Shown in pieces: positions 17,405 to 26,745 of a stretch of 64,000 nucleotides of DNA. Position 1 is the first letter of the stretch; each line of letters opens with the position of its first letter. Under the pieces are notes generated by a model, which was not told where the DNA came from, searched no databases, and saw nothing but the letters and a program-made list of their open reading frames with translations. Source of the DNA: Photobacterium sanguinicancri (GTDB taxonomy: Bacteria > Pseudomonadota > Gammaproteobacteria > Enterobacterales > Vibrionaceae); the NCBI RefSeq assembly GCF_024346675.1, contig NZ_AP024850.1, positions 2,170,001 to 2,234,000 on the forward strand. Direction: 5' to 3'. Position numbers and translations under genes: made by a program.

Positions 17405-17465
17405 CCTGTGCTTCACGACTGGAACTAAACAACTGAAACTACACAACTGAAACCACAATAAACGA

Positions 17466-17518
17466 TGAGCAGCCAGTAACGAGTGGAATACCATCCCAAG
17501 ACTAAAAACGGCTGCTCA
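17466..17518 (+). terminator. Long-loop hairpin after the phosphonate operon
   Basis: TGAGCAGCC and GGCTGCTCA form a 9-bp stem with a loop of about 35 bases, roughly 60 bases after the last gene. No T-run follows, so its terminator role is uncertain. Confidence 0.4.
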
Positions 17519-17570
17519 CTATTTACGTAAAAAGATGAAAATATTGTTCCCACAATTCGCTTGGTTGGAG

Positions 17571-17802
17571 TAGAATCCGCGCAAATTTAGGGCCTAGATA
17601 CATACTGCAGAATCCCCTCTCGGCAGCCATGCATCGCTTAGAACTAGGCTTTTACTAACATCTTTTATTGCAAACACCGAATGCCCCCAGCGTTCGGCAA
17701 ACTGTTTTAACGAATAGCACCTTTATTGATCTCCCCAAAAAGATCAAATAGCTCGATCAACATTGTGATTGAGGGACTTCCCCTTGATCGGAGAAAAACC
17801 GC
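17571..17802 (+). promoter_or_regulatory. Probable promoter and structured leader of rluA
   Basis: A TAGAAT -10-like box at 17571, with a GC-rich discriminator (CCGCGC) after it and a weak TTCCCA -35-like box 18 bases upstream, suggests a promoter. The 220-base leader then contains GCCTAG...CTAGGC followed by TTTT (17592-17652) and an 8-bp hairpin CCGAATGC/GCGTTCGG (17677-17697). The first could be an attenuator or the end of a small RNA. Confidence 0.4.
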
Positions 17803-18522
17803 GTGACCGATTTTATCTATAACCCGCCAATGTCCCCATGGCTGGATGTTTTACACCTAGACAAAGATATTATTGCTATCAACAAACCTTCCGGCTTGCT
17901 TTCAAATCCAGGTCGAGATCCTGCTCACCAAGACAGTGTATGGACACGCGTTTTAGCAGATTACCCGCAATCTCAAATAATCCACCGCTTAGATATGGCG
18001 ACGTCTGGCCTTATCGTACTCGCACTTCGCAAGAAAGCGGAGTGCCATATGCGAAGCCAATTCCAACACAGGCAAACCAAAAAACTCTACTACGCAAGAG
18101 TGTGGGGAGAGGTTGAAAACAACAAAGGGGTGATTGATTTTCCATTAACTTGCGACTGGGAAAATCGTCCATTACAAAAGGTGTGCTTCAATACAGGTAA
18201 GCCATCGTTGACTCACTATAAAGTGATTTCACGGGAGCAGGGTACGACATTACTGGCGCTATTTCCGACCACAGGTCGATCGCACCAGCTACGGGTTCAT
18301 CTTCAAGCGATAGGGCACCCTATTTTAGGGGATCAGTTCTATGCCCATGAAGAAGCAATTGCTAAGGCGCCACGGCTTCAATTACATGCCGCAGAGCTAA
18401 CGTTCAGACATCCTTATTCTGAACAACCCATGCACATATTTGCGCCCTGCGATTTTTACCCTGACGCACCCACGCAGTTATTGCTTGGCAATCATGCTTC
18501 ACAAGTGAAGCGACGCGCTTAA
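17803..18522 (+). CDS. rluA: Pseudouridine synthase RluA (23S rRNA U746 and tRNA U32)
   Basis: The catalytic segment IHRLDMATSGLIV contains the essential Asp of the RluA family, and GRSHQLRVHLQAIGHPILGD is the family signature near the C-terminus. The length (239 residues) and the start, with YNPPMSPWL near the N-terminus, follow the dual-specificity RluA of Escherichia coli rather than RluC or RluD, which carry an S4 domain. The start is GTG 17803 with GGAG nine bases upstream. It is convergent with the LysR gene, with only 7 bases between them. Confidence 0.9.
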   Translation: MTDFIYNPPMSPWLDVLHLDKDIIAINKPSGLLSNPGRDPAHQDSVWTRVLADYPQSQIIHRLDMATSGLIVLALRKKAECHMRSQFQHRQTKKLYYARVWGEVENNKGVIDFPLTCDWENRPLQKVCFNTGKPSLTHYKVISREQGTTLLALFPTTGRSHQLRVHLQAIGHPILGDQFYAHEEAIAKAPRLQLHAAELTFRHPYSEQPMHIFAPCDFYPDAPTQLLLGNHASQVKRRA

Positions 18523-18529
18523 ACGATTT

Positions 18530-19426
18530 TTATCGTCTCGAACTGGCCGAACGCAGCAAAATATCATAAAAACTTTTTGCTGCGGGGCCAGTTTTCGCGC
18601 CTTTAGGGAGCGTTAAATGCAAAGGGACTTGGTACTGGTCGGCGTTTTCAACCTTCAGTACAACGACGCTGTCGTTCTTGCGACTTTGCACCACATGCTC
18701 AGGAAGGCGGCAATACCCTACCCCTTGCTCCACCGCACGAAAGGCGTGGTCAAAATTATCAACAGTGATTCGCTGACGTGATTTCAACCACCCTACATCT
18801 TGCTTGCCAGATTGATGAAGCGTACGCCCTAAATCCCGAATAACAATCTGCGTGGTGGTAGACATATCCGCTAAACATAAAGAGTCTTTAGACGCTAACG
18901 GATGATGAGATGCCACGACAGGCACCATAGATGTCACACCAAACGCTTCCGCAGGATAATTGGTGATAGGCAAATTGACGATAGCCACATCGGCTTGCTC
19001 ATTAATCACCATCTCTGTCGTTTTTGATAACGATGTCTCTATGATTTGAATCGAGGTCGTACTGTTCTGCGCCACAAACTCAGCCATCGGCTGATATAAC
19101 CACGCCAGATCGCACAGGTGATCAACCGCGATGGTGATTTCTGATTCAAACCCTTTAGAAAGCTGCTCGCTTATTTCTTCTAGTTCGCGGGCTTGCTCTA
19201 GCATAGTCGTTGCACGACGCAGCAAAGATTTTCCATCTTCTGTCAGCACAGCCCTGCGCCCTTGTACTTCCACCAAGGACACCGCTAATTGTGATTCCAG
19301 CTTTTTAACGGCATAGATCAAGGTGGTATGACTCTTATTCAGTGCTGTTGCGGCCGCCTGAATACTCCCTGCCCGATCAATCTCATACAGGGTTAGCCAC
19401 TGTTCTAACGTGCTCTTTAATCTCAT
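18530..19426 (-). CDS. LysR-family transcriptional regulator
   Basis: The N-terminal helix-turn-helix (IDRAGSIQAAATALNKSHTTLIYAVKKLESQL) and the overall length of 298 residues identify a LysR regulator. ATG 19426 is preferred over a GTG nine codons upstream because the conserved region starts right after it. It is divergent from the ydhR-like gene, with 146 bases between them containing AT-rich sequence suitable for both promoters. Control of the ydhR-membrane protein pair is likely; the effector is unknown. Confidence 0.8.
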   Translation of the reverse strand: MRLKSTLEQWLTLYEIDRAGSIQAAATALNKSHTTLIYAVKKLESQLAVSLVEVQGRRAVLTEDGKSLLRRATTMLEQARELEEISEQLSKGFESEITIAVDHLCDLAWLYQPMAEFVAQNSTTSIQIIETSLSKTTEMVINEQADVAIVNLPITNYPAEAFGVTSMVPVVASHHPLASKDSLCLADMSTTTQIVIRDLGRTLHQSGKQDVGWLKSRQRITVDNFDHAFRAVEQGVGYCRLPEHVVQSRKNDSVVVLKVENADQYQVPLHLTLPKGAKTGPAAKSFYDILLRSASSRR

Positions 19427-19572
19427 TGGTCTATTTTTTCCACAGTTAACCACAATATTATGAACTTTTCTGTTCGTTTTTTATAGATAAGAATAGATCC
19501 ATAGCAAAGAGCTAGCAGCCGATATGGTAACTGACTTTATCGACTATTTTTTATTTATAAGGAGACAGACCC

Positions 19573-19878
19573 ATGGCTAAATTACTTCAAGTTGATTTCG
19601 ATTTTAATGGCCCATTTGGTGAAGAAATGGCGACAGCATTGGTTGGCTTAGCAGAATCAATCAACCAAGAACCTGGCATGATTTGGAAAATTTGGACCGA
19701 AAGCGCACAAGATAAGCTAGGCGGTGGCATCTATCTTTTTGAAGATGAAGCAACAGCCCAAGCCTATTTAGCAATGCATTCAGCACGCTTACAACAAATG
19801 GGCGTTAATGATGTTCGTGGGGTTATTTTTGATATTAACGAACCACTAACAAGCATCAACAAAGGGCCAATGGCTTAA
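19573..19878 (+). CDS. ydhR: YdhR-like putative monooxygenase
   Basis: The 101-residue protein follows Escherichia coli YdhR closely in length and motifs (FNGPFGEEM, LAESINQEPG, WKIWTES, GGIYLFEDE, FDINEPL). The family forms a dimeric ferredoxin-like alpha/beta barrel related to ActVA-Orf6 monooxygenases; its substrate is unknown. A strong ribosome site (AAGGAGAC) precedes the ATG. It is followed 24 bases later by a small membrane protein gene and is divergent from a LysR regulator. Confidence 0.85.
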   Translation: MAKLLQVDFDFNGPFGEEMATALVGLAESINQEPGMIWKIWTESAQDKLGGGIYLFEDEATAQAYLAMHSARLQQMGVNDVRGVIFDINEPLTSINKGPMA

Positions 19879-19902
19879 CCGTCTGAGCAGTAAGGTAAGA
19901 AG

Positions 19903-20274
19903 ATGACCAACAAAACGTTTTTAACACTACACGGCAGCATTTATTTTGTTTTCGCATTGGCGCTATTTTTTATACCAAGCCTCATGTGGCCGATGTATGG
20001 CGTCGAGATCAACGACCAATATGCGTATTTCTTGTCGCAACATACCAGTATTTTCTTGGGTGGCATCGCCGCTGTTAGCTTAATGCTGAAAGACATTGAG
20101 GCAGGTATTACCGCCAAGAAGCTATTAACGGCTCTACTCATTTCGAACATGTTAGGGGTGATTATTACCGTTTATGCAGGTGTAACAGGCATTTTTGTTG
20201 GTTTTGGTTGGAGTGATCCTGCTTTCTTCACCTTCCTGTCTGTTCTGACGTACCTACAGCTTAAAAAGCAATAA
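19903..20274 (+). CDS. Hypothetical inner-membrane protein with four predicted helices
   Basis: The 123 residues contain about four hydrophobic stretches: residues 5-25, 45-62, 70-95 and 100-118. No catalytic motif is visible and I do not recognise the family with certainty. It is probably co-transcribed with the ydhR-like gene (24-bp gap, ribosome site TAAGGTAAGAAG), so a role in the same process under the divergent LysR regulator is plausible. Confidence 0.75.
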   Translation: MTNKTFLTLHGSIYFVFALALFFIPSLMWPMYGVEINDQYAYFLSQHTSIFLGGIAAVSLMLKDIEAGITAKKLLTALLISNMLGVIITVYAGVTGIFVGFGWSDPAFFTFLSVLTYLQLKKQ

Positions 20275-20304
20275 CGCCACGCACAGGCATCAGATATACA
20301 AGAA

Positions 20305-20344
20305 AAGCCCACTTTTGGTGTCAGTCCAAAAGTGGGCTTACTGA
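20305..20344. terminator. Bidirectional terminator between convergent genes
   Basis: A perfect 14-bp stem, AAGCCCACTTTTGG/CCAAAAGTGGGCTT, has a 7-base loop. On the minus strand it is followed by TTTTC, so it serves the flavoprotein gene best and probably also the small operon from the other side. Confidence 0.85.
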
Positions 20345-20398
20345 AACATAAAAACAAATGAGACTTGAGGGCTAGAGTATCCACATAATGTCTACACT

Positions 20399-21730
20399 TT
20401 AACGCATCACAAATAGTTCTTCATGATAGCTCTGCTCAATATTAAATTGATGTGCATCTAGCTCTTTTTTCAGCGTTTTAGAGAACACTTCTGGCCCGCA
20501 AAAGTAAAACTCGTAGTCACTTAAATTACCGCATTGGCTCACGATTCGTTGTGTATTTAATCGAGGCGAATGCATAGTATCTATCACACTTAAGCTCACG
20601 CCGGCTTGATGCGCAAGGTGCCACAACTCATCGACCAAATGATCATCGACACCACGGGTACAATAAAACAGCTCAATACGAGGATGGTTCTTTTCTCTTT
20701 TGAGCGCTTCTAGCGTCGCGAAAAATGAAGCGATGCCCACACCACCAGCAATCCAAATTTGTGGCTTACTTAAGTCAAATTCAAGGCGGCCATAAGGCCC
20801 TTCAATCGTGACTGCATCGCCCTGTTTCACTCGTTCATATAGCCCAGTGGTAAAATCACCCAGTTCTTTGATCAAGAAACGTAATTCTGAGTCTTCACTA
20901 CCCGAGACGATAGTGAATGGATGTGGGTCTTCATCACCAAAACGTAAGTACGCGAATTGCCCTGCTGTGTGTCCTTGCCAAGCGGCGTCTGGTTTTAACA
21001 CCAATTCCATGATTTCCGCTTGTGGAAAGTAACGCGTTGTCGCAACAACCGCAGAGTAGCGATTACCACGCCCAACAAAGCCGAATAAGCTGTAAAGCGC
21101 AGCAATAGATCCAACAAAAGCAAATGCCAACGTTAGGTAATAAATAGGCTCCCCCAAATAAGCATGCTTAAGAAGGAACACAGAGTGCACTGCGATCAAT
21201 AAATACGCGACAGACATAAGACGGTGTGACAATTTAAACGGTTTATATTTCACCGCTGCCCATAACGACACCGCGAGCAAGACAAGGAGCAAATAAAAGC
21301 CCCACTCACCGATACCTTGAGCGAACTCACGCAGCTCACTCACCCATAGCGTCCAGCCAGACAAATTACCTGCAGGCCCAGAGCCGTCATGGTGAACTGG
21401 CCTTGCTAATACGCCAGACATAACTAGCCATTTTGGAATTTGGTACCATAGCCAGTGCGTAACGCCTAACGCAACCCCACCGATACCAAGCCACTTATGT
21501 ACACGGTAAGCTTTATCCATACCGTTAAGCCAGTTCTCAATCACGGGCAGGCGCATCGCCAATAGCATGGTGATGGACATTAACATCAAAGACAAAATAC
21601 CTGAGTATTGAATCATGGCAGAGCGCCATTCAAATACATTATTTGAGGTAAAAAGTTGCGGTTCCATCGCAAACCAAAAGGCAGACATTGTGGCAATCAT
21701 TGCCCAAATGATATTGCGGACTGTTTTCAT
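20399..21730 (-). CDS. Ferric-reductase-like transmembrane flavoprotein oxidoreductase
   Basis: The N-terminal 220 residues hold six or so membrane helices with histidines suited to binding haem (YRVHKWLGIGGVALGVTHW, LSHRLMSVAYLLIAVHS), as in the ferric reductase/NADPH oxidase superfamily. The C-terminal half is a ferredoxin-NADP-reductase module: FAD-binding HPFTIVSGS, a GPYGRLEF loop, NAD(P)-binding WIAGGVGIASF and a terminal FCGPEVF. It should pass electrons from NAD(P)H across the inner membrane; the acceptor (ferric iron, oxygen or other) is unknown. It appears to be a single gene. Confidence 0.8.
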   Translation of the reverse strand: MKTVRNIIWAMIATMSAFWFAMEPQLFTSNNVFEWRSAMIQYSGILSLMLMSITMLLAMRLPVIENWLNGMDKAYRVHKWLGIGGVALGVTHWLWYQIPKWLVMSGVLARPVHHDGSGPAGNLSGWTLWVSELREFAQGIGEWGFYLLLVLLAVSLWAAVKYKPFKLSHRLMSVAYLLIAVHSVFLLKHAYLGEPIYYLTLAFAFVGSIAALYSLFGFVGRGNRYSAVVATTRYFPQAEIMELVLKPDAAWQGHTAGQFAYLRFGDEDPHPFTIVSGSEDSELRFLIKELGDFTTGLYERVKQGDAVTIEGPYGRLEFDLSKPQIWIAGGVGIASFFATLEALKREKNHPRIELFYCTRGVDDHLVDELWHLAHQAGVSLSVIDTMHSPRLNTQRIVSQCGNLSDYEFYFCGPEVFSKTLKKELDAHQFNIEQSYHEELFVMR

Positions 21731-22092
21731 TCTTTCATACTCATATAGACGATAAGTTTACTTTAACTCTCACGATGTAAAACAACGTCAATATGCGTAA
21801 ATCTATTTAAAGATTCACTGTTGCCCTATCGGTCATCGGTCATCGGTCATCGGTGCTTATATCCAATAATTAGCGATACAAGATAACTGTACTCAAGTTG
21901 GTAAATTCAACGCATGCGAAAATGCCCAACATTTCTGCTGGGCATTAACTGAATATGGCGGAGCGCTTTGGATATGGCGGATCTAGTACAAATTCCTTTC
22001 GCTTAGCTCCAGAAACAGTCGATTGCATATATCGCCTATTATAAGGTGTGCCGACTCTAAACTAACCAAGCACACCAAACTCCATACCAAGA
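21731..22092. other. Intergenic stretch with a 7-bp tandem repeat and a tRNA-cassette relic
   Basis: ATCGGTC is repeated almost four times at 21828-21854. A minus-strand hairpin with a T-run (AATGCCCA/TGGGCATTTT, 21919-21946) follows a tRNA-3'-end-like remnant (minus strand ...GCGCTCCGCCATATT, about 21954-22010). The remnant closely matches the middle part of the tRNA-Ser cassettes at 14.2, 23.5 and 29.0 kb. No gene is seen. Confidence 0.6.
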
Positions 22093-22485
22093 CTACCGAA
22101 GTCCAGCGTCACCTTGACAGCTTTCTTTACCACTAGTAGCTGTAGGATAACTATGGAACATATATAAATCTGTTCCCAAAAAAAATGACTTTTTCTTCAG
22201 TAACTTGACTCTTTCCCCCTGATGATAATATGAAGAATTTGATATTTTTGACCTTGCAACAGAGCCATCAGCAAGTTTTACAACAATCATTAGCACATTG
22301 CCTTCTTCACTAGAAATCGCCGTTAAATGTGTTACCTCGCCGAAAACTTCAACACCTTTAACTTGGCTTGGTACATAGACAATTGTTAATAGAATTGCTA
22401 TGGCGCCAGCAATACACAATACAAAAATACCTTTCCATTTATCTCGGTTTAGTCGCTGATCTAACTTATCAGTAGCTTTACTCAT
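22093..22485 (-). CDS. Hypothetical membrane-anchored protein, 130 residues
   Basis: One hydrophobic helix (about 19-39, IFVLCIAGAIAILLTIVYV) follows a basic cytoplasmic start. The rest is a small periplasmic beta-rich region with repeated Val/Ser patterns (EVFGEVTHLTAI, MIVVKLADGSVA). I do not recognise the family. It is flanked by tRNA-cassette debris, which suggests a variable region. The ATG at 22485 has no strong ribosome site. Confidence 0.6.
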   Translation of the reverse strand: MSKATDKLDQRLNRDKWKGIFVLCIAGAIAILLTIVYVPSQVKGVEVFGEVTHLTAISSEEGNVLMIVVKLADGSVARSKISNSSYYHQGERVKLLKKKSFFLGTDLYMFHSYPTATSGKESCQGDAGLR

Positions 22486-22734
22486 AAATCACCAGATTAA
22501 AATGTTGCATTTCTATTGTGATATAACACTATGTAAAATGAGTAACCTACCTAGCCTCAGCCACCTTTGGTTTTGGCGATAGGGTAAACAAATTCATATC
22601 AGAAAATGGTGCACACCCTCTCTTTTAGCTCAACCATTTGACTGAACCGAATAGTGAATTTAAATATGACCCAATTATCAAATTTTTTTTTGTCAATATA
22701 CTAGTCCCATAGCAACAAGACTGGGAAGCAAGTC

Positions 22735-23259
22735 ATGAAAAAAAATTACATCAAAAATTCTATTCTAACCACAACTGTAGGTATCGCCATGCTAGTAAGT
22801 AGCTCTGTTCAAGCAGATGAAATTAAACCTGAAATCTATATAACTGCAGCCCCATCGGCACAGACAGAAGAAATTAAGCAAGCTGCCATGAACTACGCTA
22901 AATTCTGGAATACAGGTGAAGAGGTTTATGCTCACAAAGCATTGTTAGCAAACTTCAAGGATATGACCCCACCAGAAGGAAGAAAAGAAGGTATCAAAGG
23001 TGTATTAGAAGCCTCTCAAAGCTTCCGTAAAATTGTCCCTAATTTACACGTAGAAGTTGAACATTTACTCATTGCAGGTGACTTTGCAACGATTCGATAC
23101 CGTTTTAAAGGTAACTTCAACGGAAAAATGGGAGAAGTTGCAGGACAAGGACAAGTTGTCGACTTCCCAGCAGTCGATATCTATGAAATACACGATGGCA
23201 AGATAACAAAAAACTGGCACTTAGAAGATTACAATACTTTCTTTTCTCAAGTGAAGTGA
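22735..23259 (+). CDS. Secreted SnoaL-like (NTF2-fold) protein
   Basis: A signal peptide (cleavage after VQA, about residue 27) is followed by a SnoaL-type cone fold of about 130 residues (NYAKFWNTGE, GIKGVLEASQSFRKIVPNLHVEVEHLL, IRYRFKGN, VDIYEIHDGKITKNWHLEDY). Many exported relatives are annotated as ester cyclases, but the substrate here is unknown. It appears to be a single gene, between a hypothetical gene and the tRNA-Ser cassette. Confidence 0.7.
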   Translation: MKKNYIKNSILTTTVGIAMLVSSSVQADEIKPEIYITAAPSAQTEEIKQAAMNYAKFWNTGEEVYAHKALLANFKDMTPPEGRKEGIKGVLEASQSFRKIVPNLHVEVEHLLIAGDFATIRYRFKGNFNGKMGEVAGQGQVVDFPAVDIYEIHDGKITKNWHLEDYNTFFSQVK

Positions 23260-23429
23260 TCTCTACTGACTGCCTTTTCATAATTACCAACTTGAGCTCG
23301 ATGGTATTCATGCTCAAAATGAGTTAGTCGTGGGTTCTGGCTGAGAACGATACTATTGCCGCAATTGATTAATAACATAGGCAGTTTTGAACTCAACAAA
23401 GCCCAATGCCATACCTTTGAACTCGGCTC

Positions 23430-23604
23430 TAGGGTTCAACATTTATCTCTAATCACAAAATTTTAATGAAAAAAAACCGCCGAAGTTTCAGCGGTTTTCT
23501 TAAATACGGTGGAGCGCTTTGGATATGGAGGATTGGGTACATATCATTTTCACGTCAGCTCAAACGCAAAAAAGGCGCTAATAAATTAGCGCCTTTCTTT
23601 AATA
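23430..23604 (-). repeat. Decayed tRNA-Ser cassette, copy B
   Basis: The same succession as copy A, read on the minus strand after the interrupted tRNA: hairpin GGCGCTAAT/ATTAGCGCC (23570-23600), a tRNA-3'-end-like remnant, hairpin CCGC/GCGG with a T-run (23473-23500), and the tail ending at a CTAGGGTTC motif. It is closely similar to copies A and C apart from scattered substitutions. Confidence 0.65.
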
Positions 23605-23775
23605 TGGCGGAGAGATAGGGATTTACTGCTCGCAAGCTCGCGCCCTTCGGGCTATTGCCTTTTCGCGCCTTCGTCACGGGCAATGTGCTTTCGCTTCGCT
23701 CAGGTGAACCCTAGGGCGGAATAAACCGCCGCCGGTTTTCAAGACCGGTGCTTTCGACCACTCAGCCATCTCTCA
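23605..23775 (-). pseudogene. tRNA-Ser(UGA) interrupted in the T-loop by an 81-bp insert
   Basis: Apart from an 81-bp insert (23625-23705), the locus has the 90-base body of the two intact tRNA-Ser genes, including the CTTGAAA anticodon loop and the encoded CCA. The insert splits the T-loop between TTC and AAAT. The first acceptor base has also changed (G to T on the minus strand), breaking the terminal pair. The variable arm, by contrast, pairs better than in the intact copies. A non-functional relic is most likely; a removable insert cannot be excluded from sequence. Confidence 0.75.
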
Positions 23776-24078
23776 GTAAATACCGCGAATAATGAGTAGG
23801 TCAATAAAGCCTGTAAAGCATAAAAACCAACCGCGCAAGAACCACACAAGCTGTATTCCTATTGACCACGCCCTCTACATTTATTCACAGCCTTAAATCT
23901 TAACACAATGATTTTAGACGATTTTAACATGTCTTTTTGGAAGTAAAAATGCGTTATTAAGAAACATGTAGATTCCTGAATAAGTCTCTTAGTTTCATAT
24001 CAATAGTCGTGCATTTGAATATATCGCGAGTATAACTCTCGCCCTTTGAATCACTACGCAAATATAACCATTACAATT
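23776..24078. other. Upstream region of the collagenase gene
   Basis: No gene, terminator or recognisable operator is seen. The stretch becomes AT-rich toward the collagenase start and presumably carries that gene's promoter and the promoter of the interrupted tRNA. Confidence 0.4.
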
Positions 24079-26535
24079 ATGACTAATTTAAACACATTCA
24101 AACACTCAGCTCTGGCTATTCTACTTTCAAGTTGCTTTTATACCCCACAAGCATCCGCTGCGCTAACGTGTGAAATCAACGCACTTTCCACCTCACAAAA
24201 CCCGCTTATTGCAATAGAAGGTGCCGATCTTGATTGCCGCAATGAATGGTTTTCAGCCAGCGTAACGCATGCGCAAACCGTTTTCAGCGATCATCTTGTT
24301 GAGCAAGCACAGGTACGCTTATTAAACGAGGTAAATAACTATCGAGGTGAGCCAGAACAAGCTGTAATTATAAATAACCTCGGTGAGTTTATTCGTGCAG
24401 CTTACTACGTTAGATCTAACAATAAGCAACAGCTTGGTGAATTCTCAGATGCTCTTGATCTCAAGCTAGCTCAAACTATTAATGCCTTTATCACCTCGCC
24501 TTATGCGATTAATTATGGTTATGAGCAAAGCTCTGCACTGAAAAGCATGACCATCATGGTGGATAATATTCGCCGCTTACCACTGACAATGGCAAACCAG
24601 CTGGCCTTACTTAATCACTTTACGCCTGAAAGCGCTGAACATACTCGTTTCATTGAATCAATGAATGACCTCTTCCGCGCGATGAGTGGCCATACTGGTA
24701 ATGATGATTTCTACTCGGATCTGGTTAAACACCCTGAGTACCTACACCAACTAGAACAGTTTATTTACGATAACGAATGGGCGTTAGAAACGGATGCTAG
24801 CTTTATTGTCAGTAACGCTTCACGAGAAATGGGCCGTTTATTAGCAAGTCCATATAAAGAAACAAAACAACAAATTCTAACGATTCAAAAGAACCTACTT
24901 GAGCGTTACCCATTAGGCGGTAAGAGCGATAAGATTTGGGTTGGCATAGCTGAAATGGTGAACCACTTTGCACCTGAACAAGCTGAATCTATGGGGCTAA
25001 CAGATGGTAAAGCACAGCTAGAAGCCTTAGTGATGCCATTTAACTATCCTTGTGATGGACCCGCTATTGTACGTGCGCAAAAAATGGATCAAGCACAGGC
25101 GCTAGAAGTCTGCGCAACCCTCAATGAAAAAGAAGCTGATTTCCACCAGATAGTAAATAGTAATGGTGTACCTGTGGCTGATGACCATAACGATAATGTT
25201 GAAGTGATTGTGTTCAATTCAAACAGCGATTATGTCACTTATTCTAGCTTCCTCTTTGGAAATACGACCGATAATGGCGGTCAGTACTTAGAAGGTAATC
25301 CTGCAAATCCAGATAACAAAGCTCGCTTTGTCGCTTACCGCAATGAATACGCAGACGGTTTTAGTATTCTAAACCTAGAACATGAATATATTCACTACCT
25401 AGATGGGCGCTTTAACTTATACGGGGACTTTGGTGATGTATTACGTGACGGTAACACTGTGTGGTGGCTTGAAGGCTTTGCTGAATACATGCATTACAAA
25501 GAAGGTTATAACGCTGCAATTGAGCTAGGTAAAACGCATGCATACTCACTACCAGAAGTAATGGCAACAACCTACTCACACGACACTAACCGTGTATACC
25601 GCTGGGGATACCTTGCTGTACGCTTCCTAATGGAAAACCACCCAGAAGAAGTTGACCAACTCTTAGCACTTGGTCGTAATAACAACTTCAAAGCATGGGC
25701 GAAGAAGAGCCAAGACATTGGCCTGCAATACGATCAAGAGTTTAGTCTTTGGCTCGATACGTTACAAACAACTAGCCAACCAACACCTGGCGGTAAAGAG
25801 CCGATAGTTACTGCGCTATCACTGAACAGTACTGTTAGATTGGAAGGTGAAAAGTACAGCGAACAACAATTCTATATTGATGTTCCAGAGTTCACTCGCT
25901 CACTTGAGCTATCAATTCAGGGTGAAGGCGATGCCGATTTATATGCGAGTTTCGATCGAGTTGCTCACTACTATGATCATGACTTTACGTCTTTCAGCCA
26001 TGGCAGCAACGAACAAGTCACTATTGAACCTCAAGCAAATGGCTACATTAAAACGGGCCGTTATTACATCAGTATTGATGGCCGTGAAGCATTCAATAAT
26101 GTTGAGCTACTGGCTAAAGCGGAAGTTGAGAACCAAGGCGGAAACCAAGGTGGCGGTCAAGGAGGCGGTCAAGGTAGTAGCGCAGGCCAAGATGATTTAG
26201 CACCTGTCGTTCTCGCAACAGATGACCCAATAAATCTTGATATCATTAACACCCGTTACCTGGCTCTTTATGTACCAGAAGGTAAAGACACAGTCCGTAT
26301 TTGGGTGACACCAAAGGCAGAACAAGATAATACCAACGTTGGTGAACAAAGTAATGTCGACCTTTACGCGGCGCAGGCACATTGGCCTACCCCAGAAAAA
26401 CATGATGCATCATCTCATTACACGGGTAACAAAGAGTTCGTTGAACTTAAAGTAAACCAAAACGGTTATGTCCATTTCATGCTGAGTAATAATGGTAACA
26501 AAGCAGAAGTGGAAGTGTACGCAACCGCGTATTAA
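24079..26535 (+). CDS. Secreted collagenase, peptidase family M9
   Basis: A signal peptide (MTNLNTFKHSALAILLSS, cleavage after ASA) is followed by the M9 N-terminal helical domain. The catalytic zinc site is HEYIH at 435-439, with the downstream glutamate ligand in WWLEGFAEY (E465). After about residue 570 comes a PPC-like beta domain, then a Gly/Gln-rich linker (about 700) and a second beta domain. The protein of 818 residues should be exported and digest collagen-like proteins outside the cell, in keeping with a fish- or invertebrate-associated marine lifestyle. A TTG 33 bases upstream (24046) also opens the frame, but ATG 24079 gives a normal signal peptide. Confidence 0.9.
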   Translation: MTNLNTFKHSALAILLSSCFYTPQASAALTCEINALSTSQNPLIAIEGADLDCRNEWFSASVTHAQTVFSDHLVEQAQVRLLNEVNNYRGEPEQAVIINNLGEFIRAAYYVRSNNKQQLGEFSDALDLKLAQTINAFITSPYAINYGYEQSSALKSMTIMVDNIRRLPLTMANQLALLNHFTPESAEHTRFIESMNDLFRAMSGHTGNDDFYSDLVKHPEYLHQLEQFIYDNEWALETDASFIVSNASREMGRLLASPYKETKQQILTIQKNLLERYPLGGKSDKIWVGIAEMVNHFAPEQAESMGLTDGKAQLEALVMPFNYPCDGPAIVRAQKMDQAQALEVCATLNEKEADFHQIVNSNGVPVADDHNDNVEVIVFNSNSDYVTYSSFLFGNTTDNGGQYLEGNPANPDNKARFVAYRNEYADGFSILNLEHEYIHYLDGRFNLYGDFGDVLRDGNTVWWLEGFAEYMHYKEGYNAAIELGKTHAYSLPEVMATTYSHDTNRVYRWGYLAVRFLMENHPEEVDQLLALGRNNNFKAWAKKSQDIGLQYDQEFSLWLDTLQTTSQPTPGGKEPIVTALSLNSTVRLEGEKYSEQQFYIDVPEFTRSLELSIQGEGDADLYASFDRVAHYYDHDFTSFSHGSNEQVTIEPQANGYIKTGRYYISIDGREAFNNVELLAKAEVENQGGNQGGGQGGGQGSSAGQDDLAPVVLATDDPINLDIINTRYLALYVPEGKDTVRIWVTPKAEQDNTNVGEQSNVDLYAAQAHWPTPEKHDASSHYTGNKEFVELKVNQNGYVHFMLSNNGNKAEVEVYATAY

Positions 26536-26567
26536 TCCTTTGCTTCTTTATTAGAAAAGTAAAAATA

Positions 26568-26598
26568 AAAACCACAGGGATAATCCTGTGGTTTTTTA
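26568..26598 (+). terminator. Rho-independent terminator of the collagenase gene
   Basis: The stem AAAACCACAGG/CCTGTGGTTTT with a 6-base loop continues into a T-run, 35 bases after the stop codon. Confidence 0.9.
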
Positions 26599-26745
26599 TT
26601 ACAGTTACTGGCTGGTCAATAATAATTATAAACCGCTTTGCCTATTAAAGAAAAAGACCATTAGCCAAGTTGGTATCACTCGCAGAAAAAAGCCAGCAAT
26701 TAAGCTAGCTTTACAGGTCGTTTTACAAAAAAGGAATACACAAAA

